The notes beneath the pieces are model-generated. The model was not told the origin of the DNA and made no database searches. It saw nothing but the letters and a program-made list of their open reading frames with translations. From the NCBI GenBank assembly GCA_001464065.1, contig LNDN01000001.1, positions 1 through 64,000 of the forward strand: 64,000 bases of DNA. The letters are read 5' to 3'. Source of the DNA: Acidobacteria bacterium Ga0077522 (GTDB lineage Bacteria; Acidobacteriota; Vicinamibacteria; Vicinamibacterales; Vicinamibacteraceae). Positions within the stretch are counted from its first letter, which is position 1. Every line of letters starts with the position of its first letter. A program made the position numbers and the translations under genes. Below are positions 46,299 to 58,733 of this stretch, piece by piece.

Positions 46299-49187
46299 CT
46301 AGTTGCTGGGTGCGCGCTCGAGGAACGCGAGCAGGTCGCTGATCTCCCCGGGCGTGAGCGCGTTGAGCAGTCCCTCGGGCATCGGTGACGTGGTGGCCAC
46401 GGCCCGCGACTGCACGTCCTTGACGGGCACGGTGATCACCGGTGCGCCCACCTGTTGCACGGTCAGCGTGTCCGCCGTCTCAGACACTATCACGCCGACC
46501 ACGACCCGCTTGTTCTTCAGGACGATCTCGAGCGCCGCCCACTGCTCGGAGATGGCCTTGGACGGCGTCAGGATGGCGTCGAGCAGGTCGGCGCGGGCGA
46601 ACCGCTGCGCGACGGTCGACAGATCCGGTCCAGCCTCCTGGCCGAGGTCGCCATGGCGGTGACAGGTGCTGCACAGCGCCTTCTCGAACACGGCGGCGCC
46701 GCGCTCGGGCTTGCCGGTGTAGGCCATCGGGTCGAGGGTCATGTACTCGCGGAGCTCCTGCAACGACAGGCGCGTGGCGTTGTCGCCGAGGTTCTGCGGC
46801 CGCCCGGCGCTGGTCATGACCGGCGGGGGCGTGTAGGCGTCCATGTCCTCCTCGGCGATCCGGCGCTCGTCGGCCGGCAGATTGGTCAGCATCTCCTTCC
46901 ACATGTCGCGCATGTAGCCGGGAAAGCTGGCGCCGCCGCGCCACTTCTCTTCCTGGGCCGTCAGGAACCACTTCACGGCGGCGTCGCGCTGCGGCTTCTC
47001 CCAGCCGGCCTTCATCGTGCGCAGGCAGTACATCAGGAAGATCTGGTCGTCGCGATGGGTCCCGGGCGCGGTCAGGACGGCGACCATCTCTGCCAGCGCG
47101 CCCGGCGTCTCGAGGTAGGCCAGCGTGCGCGCGATCTCGCGATCGACGAGCGGCGTCCCGGTGGGGAACCGCTCGAGCAGGTGGGTCCCGAGGGCCGTGA
47201 ACTCCGTGGCGTGGCGGATGCCCCCGCTGCGGATGAGCCCGAGGTGCACGGCCCGCAGCAGGCCGGTCAGATCCTGGCCCGCCACCCCCGTCTGCAGCAG
47301 CGCCAGCTGTCGATCGAGCAGGGGCGGGATGTCGGTGGACACCGTGGCCGTCTGCGCCAGCAGGACCTGGGCCTCGACGGCCGCCGGCCACGTCGTCACG
47401 GCCAGCGCCGCCTCGCGCCACAGGTTGCGGTCGACGCGACGCAGCAGCTGCCGGGCGGCGTACCGCAGGTGGCGGTCGGGATGGCCGAGCAGCGGCAGGA
47501 CGTCGGCGACCGCATCGAACGGCGGCGGGTCGAGGGGATGGACACCCGACCGGACCAGCGCCTCGGCGGCGCGACGCTGAACCAGGGCCTCGCCGTCGCG
47601 CAGCAGTCCGACGAGCGCCGTCCGCGCCTGCGGCGTTCGATGCCGCCCCAGCTGCAGCGCGGCGGCGGCACGCACGTCGGCAGCCGCATCGCGGGCCAGC
47701 GTGGTCAGCCACGCGCTATCTGGGGCCTGCCCGTGCGTCAGCAGCAGTTCGAGGGCCCGTGCGCGGCGCTCGCCCGCGTCGGCGCTGCCCACGATGGCGC
47801 GCAGGCGATCGTTCCACGCCGCGCCGGCGGCCCGGCGGGCGTCCTCGATGGCCTTGCGACCGAAGGCCGATCGCGGCTGCGGCTGCGCGATGGCGCGGGC
47901 CACCGGATCGGCGGGCGGCGCGGGCCGCTGGCGTGCCGCGTCGGGGTGCCAGACGCGGTAGAGGCCGCCCCGCGTGCGGCGGCCGCCGAGGGCGAAGTAC
48001 ACCGCCCCGTCGGCGCCGACCTCGAGATCGGTCACATTGAGCGGCGTCCCCATGACGAACTCGCTGATGGCCTCCGTGTAGCTCGCGCCGGCCGGCTGCT
48101 GGCGGCCGACGAGAATGCGACCGCGCGACCAGTCGGCGACGAGGAAGGCATCGCGGTACTCGGAGGGAAAGGCCTCGCCCTGGTAGAAGGTGACGCCGAC
48201 CGGGGAGCCGCGTCCGAGTTCGGACAGCGACGGCAGGGTGTCGGGATAGACGGTCGGGAAGGGCCCGGATCCGTAGCGGAAGCCGTAGTCGGCGCCGGGC
48301 AACAGGTGCAGGGTGCGGACCGGACGGTACCAGGGCAGGTTGATGTCCCACTCCATGTCGGAGTCGAACGTGAACAGCTCGCCGGCCAGGTTGAACGCGG
48401 CGTCGTAGGCGTTGCGGAAGCCGCCGGCGACGATCTCGATCTCCGGCGTGGTGGCCGGCCCCGTGGCGGCCATGATGCCGGACAGGCTTAGGCGGGCGAT
48501 GAACCCGGCTGGCGCGCGCACCTGGTTGCCGTGCCCACGGGCATCGCCCATCACCGGCAGCAGTTGCTCTTCCCCGGCATTCTGGAACGGCGATCGCGCC
48601 GAGAACGACGCTTCGGTACCGCCGAAATTGCCGATCATCCAGTAGACGTCGCCGTCGGGCCCGAAGACGAGCGCGTGGGCACCGTGTTCGCCGATCGCGT
48701 ACGTGCTGCGCGCCACCAGGATGGGCGCCTCGCCGGCGCCATCGCCATCGGCGTCGGGGATGCGATAGAGGGAGGCGATCGTCGGCTTGCCGGGGCCATC
48801 GCACGTGGCCAGCAGGTCGCGGCCGGCAAACAGCAGGCCCTGGCAGTTGGTGACCGCGTCGGTGATCACCTGTTCGGTGTCGAAGACGCCGTCGCCGTCG
48901 GCATCACGCAGCCGCACCACGGGGCCGTACTCCTTCGACACGACCAGGTGGCCGTCGGCGTCGAAGGTGACGTTGACGATCGAGCCGGCCTTGCTCGCCG
49001 GATAGACCTCGGCGACGGCAAAGCCCGGCGGCACCTTCAGGGTCGCGCCCGCGGCGGCCGCAGCCTGACCGGCGGGGGCCTGCGCCGGCGCGCGTCGGGC
49101 GTCGAGGGTCAACCCGGTGACCAGACCGCCGGCGAGGAACACGAACGCCGCGGCGACGGCGCGTTGCGAGACACGTGGTGTGGGCAT
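46299..49187 (-). CDS. Beta-propeller/HEAT protein with C-terminal heme-binding domain
   Basis: This 962-residue exported protein has a signal peptide (residues about 1-35), an NHL/sorbosone-dehydrogenase-like beta-propeller (ATLKVPPGFAVAEVYPAS through RGGLYRVWHP), HEAT-like repeats in the middle (RARALELLLTHG, ADVRAAAALQLGRHR), and a C-terminal heme-binding domain with one CSTCH site (ALCSTCHRHGD) and the TIGR02603-like tail (AILTPSKAISEQWAALEIVLKNKRVVVGVI). It is the planctomycete-type membrane dehydrogenase layout. An electron-linked dehydrogenase role is inferred. ATG 49187 starts the signal peptide; ATG 49241 is an alternative. The gene precedes the TonB receptor. Confidence 0.82.
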   Translation of the reverse strand: MPTPRVSQRAVAAAFVFLAGGLVTGLTLDARRAPAQAPAGQAAAAAGATLKVPPGFAVAEVYPASKAGSIVNVTFDADGHLVVSKEYGPVVRLRDADGDGVFDTEQVITDAVTNCQGLLFAGRDLLATCDGPGKPTIASLYRIPDADGDGAGEAPILVARSTYAIGEHGAHALVFGPDGDVYWMIGNFGGTEASFSARSPFQNAGEEQLLPVMGDARGHGNQVRAPAGFIARLSLSGIMAATGPATTPEIEIVAGGFRNAYDAAFNLAGELFTFDSDMEWDINLPWYRPVRTLHLLPGADYGFRYGSGPFPTVYPDTLPSLSELGRGSPVGVTFYQGEAFPSEYRDAFLVADWSRGRILVGRQQPAGASYTEAISEFVMGTPLNVTDLEVGADGAVYFALGGRRTRGGLYRVWHPDAARQRPAPPADPVARAIAQPQPRSAFGRKAIEDARRAAGAAWNDRLRAIVGSADAGERRARALELLLTHGQAPDSAWLTTLARDAAADVRAAAALQLGRHRTPQARTALVGLLRDGEALVQRRAAEALVRSGVHPLDPPPFDAVADVLPLLGHPDRHLRYAARQLLRRVDRNLWREAALAVTTWPAAVEAQVLLAQTATVSTDIPPLLDRQLALLQTGVAGQDLTGLLRAVHLGLIRSGGIRHATEFTALGTHLLERFPTGTPLVDREIARTLAYLETPGALAEMVAVLTAPGTHRDDQIFLMYCLRTMKAGWEKPQRDAAVKWFLTAQEEKWRGGASFPGYMRDMWKEMLTNLPADERRIAEEDMDAYTPPPVMTSAGRPQNLGDNATRLSLQELREYMTLDPMAYTGKPERGAAVFEKALCSTCHRHGDLGQEAGPDLSTVAQRFARADLLDAILTPSKAISEQWAALEIVLKNKRVVVGVIVSETADTLTVQQVGAPVITVPVKDVQSRAVATTSPMPEGLLNALTPGEISDLLAFLERAPSN

Positions 49188-49246
49188 GGCTCTGGGCTGG
49201 CCACCCGAGAACCGGCGTCGGGCGGCGAGGCTCGTCGTCATCAGGA

Positions 49247-49271
49247 TGACGCTATCAGCGTGACGCTATCA
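49247..49271 (-). promoter_or_regulatory. Direct repeat TGACGCTATCA (14-bp period) upstream of the heme-propeller gene
   Basis: The 11-mer TGACGCTATCA occurs at 49247-49257 and 49261-49271, in the upstream gap of the 46299-49187 gene. On the minus strand TTGTCA (49275-49280) precedes it and could be a -35 box. A regulator site or promoter is possible; no family can be named. If the start at 49241 is used the repeats lie 6-30 bases before it. Confidence 0.35.
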
Positions 49272-49342
49272 CGGTGACAACGCCGCTGGTAGAGGTCGCC
49301 CTCGTTCGCCGGGGGTGTCGGGGCCGACTCCCGAGGTCCGAC

Positions 49343-50113
49343 CTACGGAATGACGCGGATCCCCGCCGTCAGGCCCCAGGCGTACGGCTTGCTGCCGTCG
49401 GCGCCGACGCCCACGCTTGGCCGGACGTAGGCGCCGAGGCGGCTGAACCACTGGTAGCCGACCTCGGCGCTGAGTTCGCCGTATGTGGACGCGCGGGCGG
49501 CGTCGAACACCACCTGCGGCTGCGTCGCCAGCCAGAGCCGCGACGTCGGCCGCCACACGCCGTAGAGACCGACGAGCGTGTCCTCCACCTCGGTGGCGAA
49601 CGCCTCACCCCCCATGCCGGTGCGATAGGAGAGGAACGGCGCCAGGATGGTCCCCGTCGCGGGCTGGAAGACGACCTGGACGTACGGCATCAGCGTGTGC
49701 ACGCCGAGCCCGAATTCCTGGACGGTGGCCGTGTCGATGGTGGCCCGCATCCCCACGAGCAGCCCCCGGCGCGGCGACAGCCAGGGCGTCCACTCGACGT
49801 TGGCCGACACGTCGCCGAGGCCGGTCTCCCGGCGGCCGGTCAGGTTGCCAACCACCAGCGGGAGTCCGGCGGAGAGGGCCACGCGGCGATGCAGGATGGG
49901 CACCACATGCCGGTACGTCGTCTCGTTGAGATGGAAACGCTCGAGGGTGACGTAGGTGGTGGCGACGATCACCTGATGCTGCAGGTTCAGCGGGTTGGTG
50001 CCGGTCTTGTCATCGGTCGGCGGCTGGTTCGGGGAGGCGCCCACGAGGCCCTGCGCCGAGGCGGGGCCGGCCAGGCCGAGGACGAGCAGGAGGCTGCCGA
50101 TCGAGGCACGCAT
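49343..50113 (-). CDS. Exported outer-membrane beta-barrel-like protein, unknown function
   Basis: This 256-residue protein has a signal peptide (MRASIGSLLLVLGLAGPASAQ) and a mature part of alternating hydrophobic and polar strands (HQVIVATTYVTLERF, GDVSANVEWTPWLSPRRG, LGLTAG-like ends) that suggests a small outer-membrane barrel similar to MetA-pathway-of-phenol-degradation/transporter-like proteins. No domain can be named with confidence. It is a separate minus-strand gene; the 182-bp gap to the heme gene contains a repeated site. Confidence 0.55.
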   Translation of the reverse strand: MRASIGSLLLVLGLAGPASAQGLVGASPNQPPTDDKTGTNPLNLQHQVIVATTYVTLERFHLNETTYRHVVPILHRRVALSAGLPLVVGNLTGRRETGLGDVSANVEWTPWLSPRRGLLVGMRATIDTATVQEFGLGVHTLMPYVQVVFQPATGTILAPFLSYRTGMGGEAFATEVEDTLVGLYGVWRPTSRLWLATQPQVVFDAARASTYGELSAEVGYQWFSRLGAYVRPSVGVGADGSKPYAWGLTAGIRVIP

Positions 50114-50137
50114 CGGGCATCAATAGCACGGTGGCAA

Positions 50138-50316
50138 TTGGAAATTTGAGAATGTGAAATTCCAGGCGGCTCGGCCTTTCGGCCTTCGCCGCTTGACACA
50201 GCGGGTAGGGCAGGCTCTCCCCGAGCCGGCCGTCTCCGGGGCTCCTGAAACGCCACAGGGGCGAGAGGCCGCAAGGCCCTCGCCCCCGTGAATTTCACAT
50301 TTCCAATTTCAAATTA
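50138..50316. repeat. Inverted pair of AT-rich heptamer arrays enclosing two GC hairpins
   Basis: At 50138-50158 the 7-mers TTGGAAA, TTTGAGA and ATGTGAA and at 50289-50316 TGAATTT, CACATTT, CCAATTT and CAAATTA form two short arrays that are inverted copies: AATGTGAAATTC at left matches GAATTTCACATT at right. Between them are two GC hairpins, one about 50164-50191 and one at 50258-50286 (GGGGCGAG/CTCGCCCC plus GGCC/GGCC). The block fills the gap between nrdJ and the outer-membrane gene. It looks like a small MITE- or REP-like element; no target-site duplication is clear. Confidence 0.6.
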
Positions 50317-50322
50317 CCCACA

Positions 50323-53094
<2,772 letters not shown>

Positions 53095-53385
53095 TCCCTT
53101 CCTCCTCATGCCGGCACGAACCCTCCCCCGGGTCGGCGCACGGCGATGTCTATGTGAATCTGGCCCGTTCGAGCACCGAGACCGCCCGCCGCGGCAGACA
53201 TGCGGCGCCATCCCGTCCTGATCGGGCGCGCGCCGGGTGACGGCACGTCTTGGCGCTGCACACGAACCACTGTGGGAGGCGCGATCCGTCCTGCGTCGTG
53301 TCCTCGCTCGTGGTGACTCAGGGACCCGTCGCTCCGAGTGGCTGGGTGCTCTCGGGTAGGGCGAACTTCGGCGCTTCGGAGAGTC

Positions 53386-53414
53386 ACTATGCTCCCCAGC
53401 CTGAGGGTTGTCAA
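53386..53414 (-). promoter_or_regulatory. Promoter of nrdJ with long leader
   Basis: On the minus strand the -35 box is a perfect TTGACA (53409-53414) and, after 17 bases, the -10 box is CATAGT (53386-53391). Transcription would begin near 53379, leaving a leader of about 285 nt before the nrdJ start at 53094. No B12-box or other recognised riboswitch motif was seen in the leader. Confidence 0.7.
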
Positions 53415-53423
53415 CGGGAATTT

Positions 53424-53469
53424 ACACCACATCTTGTGCGTCCTGCCTGGATGACACCCAATATACAGG
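53424..53469 (-). promoter_or_regulatory. Tandem NrdR-box-like sites upstream of nrdJ
   Basis: Two 16-mers fit the NrdR box acaCwAtATaTwGtgt: ACACCACATCTTGTGC at 53424-53439 (12 of 16) and ACACCCAATATACAGG at 53454-53469 (10 of 16). Their starts are 30 bases apart, close to the three-turn spacing usual for tandem NrdR boxes, and the inner site ends about 10 bases from the -35 box. NrdR, an ATP/dATP-sensing repressor, controls RNR genes; its gene is not in the window. Confidence 0.55.
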
Positions 53470-53800
53470 CCAACGCCCGAATCTCCCGCAAGGCGTTCCA
53501 GCAGCGTCACTTACGGCGACGGACATGGGTCGGAGGCGCCTGGCAACGTGCCCGGAGGAGAGAGGCGAGGGCGGGAAACCGGTCGGTCCGGTCTCCCGCG
53601 CGGGTGGTGCGGGTCTCAGGAGGATGGTGCTCCTTGCGGAGCGGGGGTACTCCTTACGAGAGCAAACGGGATGCCATCGGCCGATCCGGCCCGATCCGCC
53701 GTGTCTGGCGCCAGAGACGCGACAGAACAGCGGCCGCCGGAGGGACGCGTGCACGGGCAGCCCCGGCGAAAGCGGCCATGTGTACGGCGGAGATACAGGG
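53470..53800. other. Non-coding gap upstream of nrdJ and before the heptamer array
   Basis: No convincing gene is seen here. Reading frames on either strand look like composition artefacts without starts, ribosome sites or family resemblance. With 53095-53385 (nrdJ leader) and the heptamer array at 53801-53871 it makes up a gap of about 810 bases. Confidence 0.5.
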
Positions 53801-53871
53801 GACGGGAACCGGAAGCCGGGCACCGGGCACCGGGCACCGGGGAACCGGATACCGGGAACCGGGAAACGGGC
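53801..53871 (+). repeat. Heptamer tandem array (ACCGGGC/ACCGGGA family, about 10 units)
   Basis: Contiguous units read GACGGGA, ACCGGAA, GCCGGGC, ACCGGGC, ACCGGGC, ACCGGGG, an 8-mer AACCGGAT, ACCGGGA, ACCGGGA, AACGGGC. The array ends 38 bases before the stop side of the lipoprotein gene. The period is 7 with one 8-base unit. Confidence 0.8.
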
Positions 53872-53908
53872 GCCGAGTTGGGAGGGCCGGCTCGCCGAGC
53901 CGGCCGCC

Positions 53909-54517
53909 CTACCGGCTCAGGCCCTTGGCGAGGGTCTCGGCCTTGTCGGCCAGGTACGACGCCAGCACGAAGTTGCGGTCGACGATCGCCTGCCTGGCCT
54001 GGTCCACGAAGCGGCGTGCCGTCTCGTGCTGCTGGCGGGCCTGCGGGCCCAGGGTCTCGGGCTTGACCCGATCCAGCAGACCATTGGCGCGATCGAGGAC
54101 TTCCGTGGTGCGGCGCTCCGCGTTGCTCTCGTCGGCGGTCTGCGGGGTCCTGAGCAGGGGCCCCGTGTTGGGGGCCGGCTCGGTCGGCGTCGGCGGGACG
54201 ACCTCGGGAGCCGCTTCGGGGCACGCCGGCTCGGCGGGCCGGGCCGCATCGGGGCGCGTCGACGTCGACCGCCCCGTCCGGGACGGACGCGAGGCCGGGG
54301 CCGGGCGCTCGACGGTGGTCGCCTCGGTGGGGGCGACGGGCTCGGGCGGCGTGGAGATGACCCGAGCAGGCGCCGGCGGGACATCCAGCGCCACGGACAC
54401 CGGCGCAGTGACCGGCGTGCCGCGGGTGCAGCCGCCCATGCCGAGGAGGACGAGCGCCGCGATCAGCAGGCGCGGTCTCCGATGGTGCCAGCCTCGAGCC
54501 GACATGGTGCGAATCAC
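53909..54517 (-). CDS. Predicted lipoprotein of unknown function
   Basis: This 202-residue protein (from GTG 54517) has a basic start and a lipobox LGMGGC near residue 29, so it is probably lipid-anchored. The middle is rich in Pro, Ala, Thr and Arg and probably unstructured; the C-terminal 70 residues (RTTEVLDRANGLLDRVKPETLGPQARQQHETARRFVDQARQAIV) are helical with an acidic/basic heptad pattern. GTG 54517 is favoured because GAGGAGAGGG lies seven bases before it; ATG 54538 overlaps the histidine-kinase stop (ATGA) and is possible. It is last in the unit with the kinase and regulator, so it may be linked to signalling. Confidence 0.65.
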   Translation of the reverse strand: MIRTMSARGWHHRRPRLLIAALVLLGMGGCTRGTPVTAPVSVALDVPPAPARVISTPPEPVAPTEATTVERPAPASRPSRTGRSTSTRPDAARPAEPACPEAAPEVVPPTPTEPAPNTGPLLRTPQTADESNAERRTTEVLDRANGLLDRVKPETLGPQARQQHETARRFVDQARQAIVDRNFVLASYLADKAETLAKGLSR

Positions 54518-54534
54518 GAACCCTCTCCTCGTGG

Positions 54535-56385
54535 TCATGCGCGTGGCAGCCGCAACCGGAACGACGTGCCCCGCCCGGGCGTCGACTCGACCTCGATCGT
54601 GCCGTCGTGCAACTGGACGGTGCGATACACCATGGACAGGCCGAGTCCGCTGCCCTGCTCGCGCGTCGTGAAATACAGATCGAAGATGCGGGCCAGGTGC
54701 TCGGGCTGGATGCCCGCTCCGGTGTCCACCACATCCACCTGCACCTGCTGGTCTTCGACGGGCCGGGCGCGAAGCGCCAGCGATCCGCCCGACGGCATCG
54801 CGTCGATGGCATTGAGCGCGAGGTTCAGCAGCGCCTGCCGCACCATCGTGCGGTCGACCTGGATGAGGACGTCGCGCTGCGCCTCGGTCTCGACGACGAT
54901 GCCGTGCTGTTCCGCCTGCGGCCGGACGACGTCCACGATGTCCTGCAGGAGGGTCGCGATCACGACCGGCTCGAGCTGCAGTTCCTCCGGGCGACTGAAC
55001 CGGAGGAACCCCTGGACGACGTGGTCGAGGCGACGGATCTCTTCGCCGATGATCGAGACGTGGCTCATCAGGCCATCGGCAGGCGGCGCCTCGGGCAGCC
55101 CGCTCCCGCTCCCGCCCGCGCCCCCGGCCACGGCGAGCGCCGCGCGCTTGCCCAGCTTCTGCTTGAGCAGCTCGAGGTGGATGGTCATCGCGTTGAGCGG
55201 GTTCTTGACCTCGTGCGCCACCCCGGCCAGCAGTCGGTTGAGCGACGACAGCTTCCGCGAATAGCGCAGCATCGTCTGGAGCTGGGTCAGGGCACCGACG
55301 TTGCGCGCCACGAGCATCACCCCGACGAAGCCGCGCGCCTGATCCGCGATGGGATGCGCCATCAGTTGCTGCTGACTGCCGACCTCGCCGCCCACGCCCG
55401 GGAGATCGGCGATCTGCGGTCCGCGCGAGGCGCGCACCGCCAGGGCCTGCTCGACGATCACGCGACAGGGGTGCCCTTCGGAGACCGCCGTGGCCAGCGC
55501 CGCGCCCGGCTCGAGTGCCGGCAGCAGCGCCTTCATCGCCGCATTGACGAACGCCACGTCGCCGTTGGGCCCGACGATGGCGACGGCGTCCTCGAGGCGC
55601 TCGACCACGGACTCGGCGCGGCGCGCCTGTTCGACCAGCCGGGACCGGATCGACGAGACCGACTGACTGAGCGCGTTGAACGACGTGCCGAGATCCTTGA
55701 AGTCCTCGTCGGGCAGGTCGAGGCGCACGTCCTCTTCACCCTGGCCGAGCCGGGCGATGCCGCTCTGCAGCACGTGGATGGGCCGCAGGAATCGCCTGGC
55801 CATCAGCCACGAGACGCCGGTCGCGAGGACGATGGCCGCGGCCGCCACGATGGCGATCGGCTTGAGCGCCGACTTGAGGCCGGCCCAGATCAGCACCGTG
55901 GAGACGCCGATGCGAATCGACCCGAAGCGCTCGTCGCCGAGCAGCAGGGGCTGCGTCACTTCGTAGCTGCGCTGCTCCCACACGCCGCGCAACTGGGTCA
56001 GCGGTCCTCCCTGCAGCAGTTCCTCGAGCGACGGCTGCGGCGGCACGGGCGTGCCTTCGAGCGTCGGCGAACTGTGCACCAGGGCCTGGTCACGGACGTC
56101 CGTGATGGTGGCGTAGGTGACGTTCTCGGCAAAGCCGATGGCCGACAGGAGGATGGCGCGCAGTCCCGGGTCGGCCTGCAGGTCCGCCGCGGCCGACTCG
56201 CGGCTGCGGACCAGCGTGAAGGCGCGCTGGTAGGTCGCGTTGGCCAGCATGCGCCCGCGCAGCTCGCTCTCGGCCAGCAGGGCGTGCGCCTGCGCCGCGA
56301 GGTACACGACGCTCAGCGCGATCACCGTCAGCGCGACGATGCAGGTCACGCCGAGCGCCTGCCGGGTCTGGTAGCTCAGACGCAT
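54535..56385 (-). CDS. Membrane sensor histidine kinase (NtrB/ZraS-like)
   Basis: This 616-residue kinase has a transmembrane helix near 10-32, an extracytoplasmic sensor domain to about 175, a second helix (about 176-195), HAMP, a PAS-like region (about 255-370), a HisKA domain with His391 (AGVAHEVKNPLNAM) and HATPase motifs (ALNLALNAIDAMPSGG, DTGAGIQP, GSGLGLSMVYR). The HExxNPL type and the pairing with an NtrC-type regulator make it NtrB/ZraS-like. An insertion GGAGGSGSG lies in the dimerisation region (about 425). The signal is unknown. Confidence 0.88.
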   Translation of the reverse strand: MRLSYQTRQALGVTCIVALTVIALSVVYLAAQAHALLAESELRGRMLANATYQRAFTLVRSRESAAADLQADPGLRAILLSAIGFAENVTYATITDVRDQALVHSSPTLEGTPVPPQPSLEELLQGGPLTQLRGVWEQRSYEVTQPLLLGDERFGSIRIGVSTVLIWAGLKSALKPIAIVAAAAIVLATGVSWLMARRFLRPIHVLQSGIARLGQGEEDVRLDLPDEDFKDLGTSFNALSQSVSSIRSRLVEQARRAESVVERLEDAVAIVGPNGDVAFVNAAMKALLPALEPGAALATAVSEGHPCRVIVEQALAVRASRGPQIADLPGVGGEVGSQQQLMAHPIADQARGFVGVMLVARNVGALTQLQTMLRYSRKLSSLNRLLAGVAHEVKNPLNAMTIHLELLKQKLGKRAALAVAGGAGGSGSGLPEAPPADGLMSHVSIIGEEIRRLDHVVQGFLRFSRPEELQLEPVVIATLLQDIVDVVRPQAEQHGIVVETEAQRDVLIQVDRTMVRQALLNLALNAIDAMPSGGSLALRARPVEDQQVQVDVVDTGAGIQPEHLARIFDLYFTTREQGSGLGLSMVYRTVQLHDGTIEVESTPGRGTSFRLRLPRA

Positions 56386-56398
56386 GCGCCGTGGGCGA

Positions 56399-57826
<1,428 letters not shown>

Positions 57827-57890
57827 ACGGCACCCTTTCGCGAAAATGCAGAGGTCGCACTACGGCGCGTTCCCACAGCGTAACATCTAC

Positions 57891-58694
57891 ATGGTGACCG
57901 CCACGGACGCGAACGATACGCCGTCTCAGCCGTTGGAGACGCCCGAGCCCGACCGTCCGGGAACGGTCCCCGACCCGCCAGCGCCGTCCCGGGCCCTGTC
58001 CCTCCTCGAGGTCCTGCTCTGCTCGGGCTTCCCGACGCAGATCCTCATCGGCGGACTCCTCATCGGGCTGGGCCTGCGGGTGACGACCGACGACCCCCTG
58101 CCCTTCCAGTTCGTGGTCGCGGTGTCCCTGCTCGACACGGTGGCGATCGTCCTGCTCGTGATGCTCTTCCTGCATCTCCGTGGCGAACGCCCGCTGGAGG
58201 TCCTGCTCGGTCGTGGACCGCTGTGGCCCGAGGTGCGGCGAGGCGTCACCTACCTGCCGGTGGTCTTCGGCCTGGTCATCCTGCTCGGCACGGTGGTGCA
58301 GGTGCTGGCGCCCTGGTTGCACAACGTGCCGCAGAATCCGCTGCAGGCGATGCTGACCTCGCCGTGGCGCGTGGCGGTGTTCGCGGTCGTGGTGGTGCTG
58401 GCCGGCGGACTGCGCGAGGAAGTGCAGCGCGCGTTCATCCTGCACCGGTTCGATCAGCATCTCGGCGGCGCGCGGGTCGGCCTGGCGCTGTTCAGCGTCG
58501 CCTTCGGCCTCGGTCACCTGACGCAGGGCTTCGACGCCGCCATCATCACCGGCACCCTCGGGCTGTTCTGGGGGGTCATGTACCTGCGTCGCCGCAGCAT
58601 CGTCGCGCCCGCGATTTCGCACGCCCTCTTCAACCTGATCGAGATCGCGCTCTTCCAGTACGCCTCGAAGCACGGCGTCCTGCCGCCACCCTGA
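57891..58694 (+). CDS. CPBP family intramembrane glutamic endopeptidase
   Basis: This 267-residue membrane protein has about eight helices and the three CPBP motifs: EExxxR (REEVQRAFIL), FxxxH (AFGLGHLTQ) and HxxxN (SHALFNLIE). This CaaX-like protease group processes peptides or membrane proteins. The N-terminus has a Pro/Thr-rich stretch of about 40 residues. ATG 57891 is used; ATG 57846 would add 15 residues. It is divergent from the NtrC regulator; the 64-bp gap has no evident promoter. Confidence 0.85.
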   Translation: MVTATDANDTPSQPLETPEPDRPGTVPDPPAPSRALSLLEVLLCSGFPTQILIGGLLIGLGLRVTTDDPLPFQFVVAVSLLDTVAIVLLVMLFLHLRGERPLEVLLGRGPLWPEVRRGVTYLPVVFGLVILLGTVVQVLAPWLHNVPQNPLQAMLTSPWRVAVFAVVVVLAGGLREEVQRAFILHRFDQHLGGARVGLALFSVAFGLGHLTQGFDAAIITGTLGLFWGVMYLRRRSIVAPAISHALFNLIEIALFQYASKHGVLPPP

Positions 58695-58733
58695 CGCGCG
58701 GCGACCTCGGTGGCGCACTGGTCGCCAGCGGGG

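Noticed and set aside
53095-53379. A cobalamin riboswitch in the nrdJ leader
   Set aside because: The B12-box core was searched by eye and not found. The leader is long, but the class cannot be claimed.
53422-53823. A minus-strand open frame of 133 codons upstream of nrdJ
   Set aside because: It covers the promoter, the NrdR-box-like sites and part of the heptamer array, and has no family resemblance or ribosome site.
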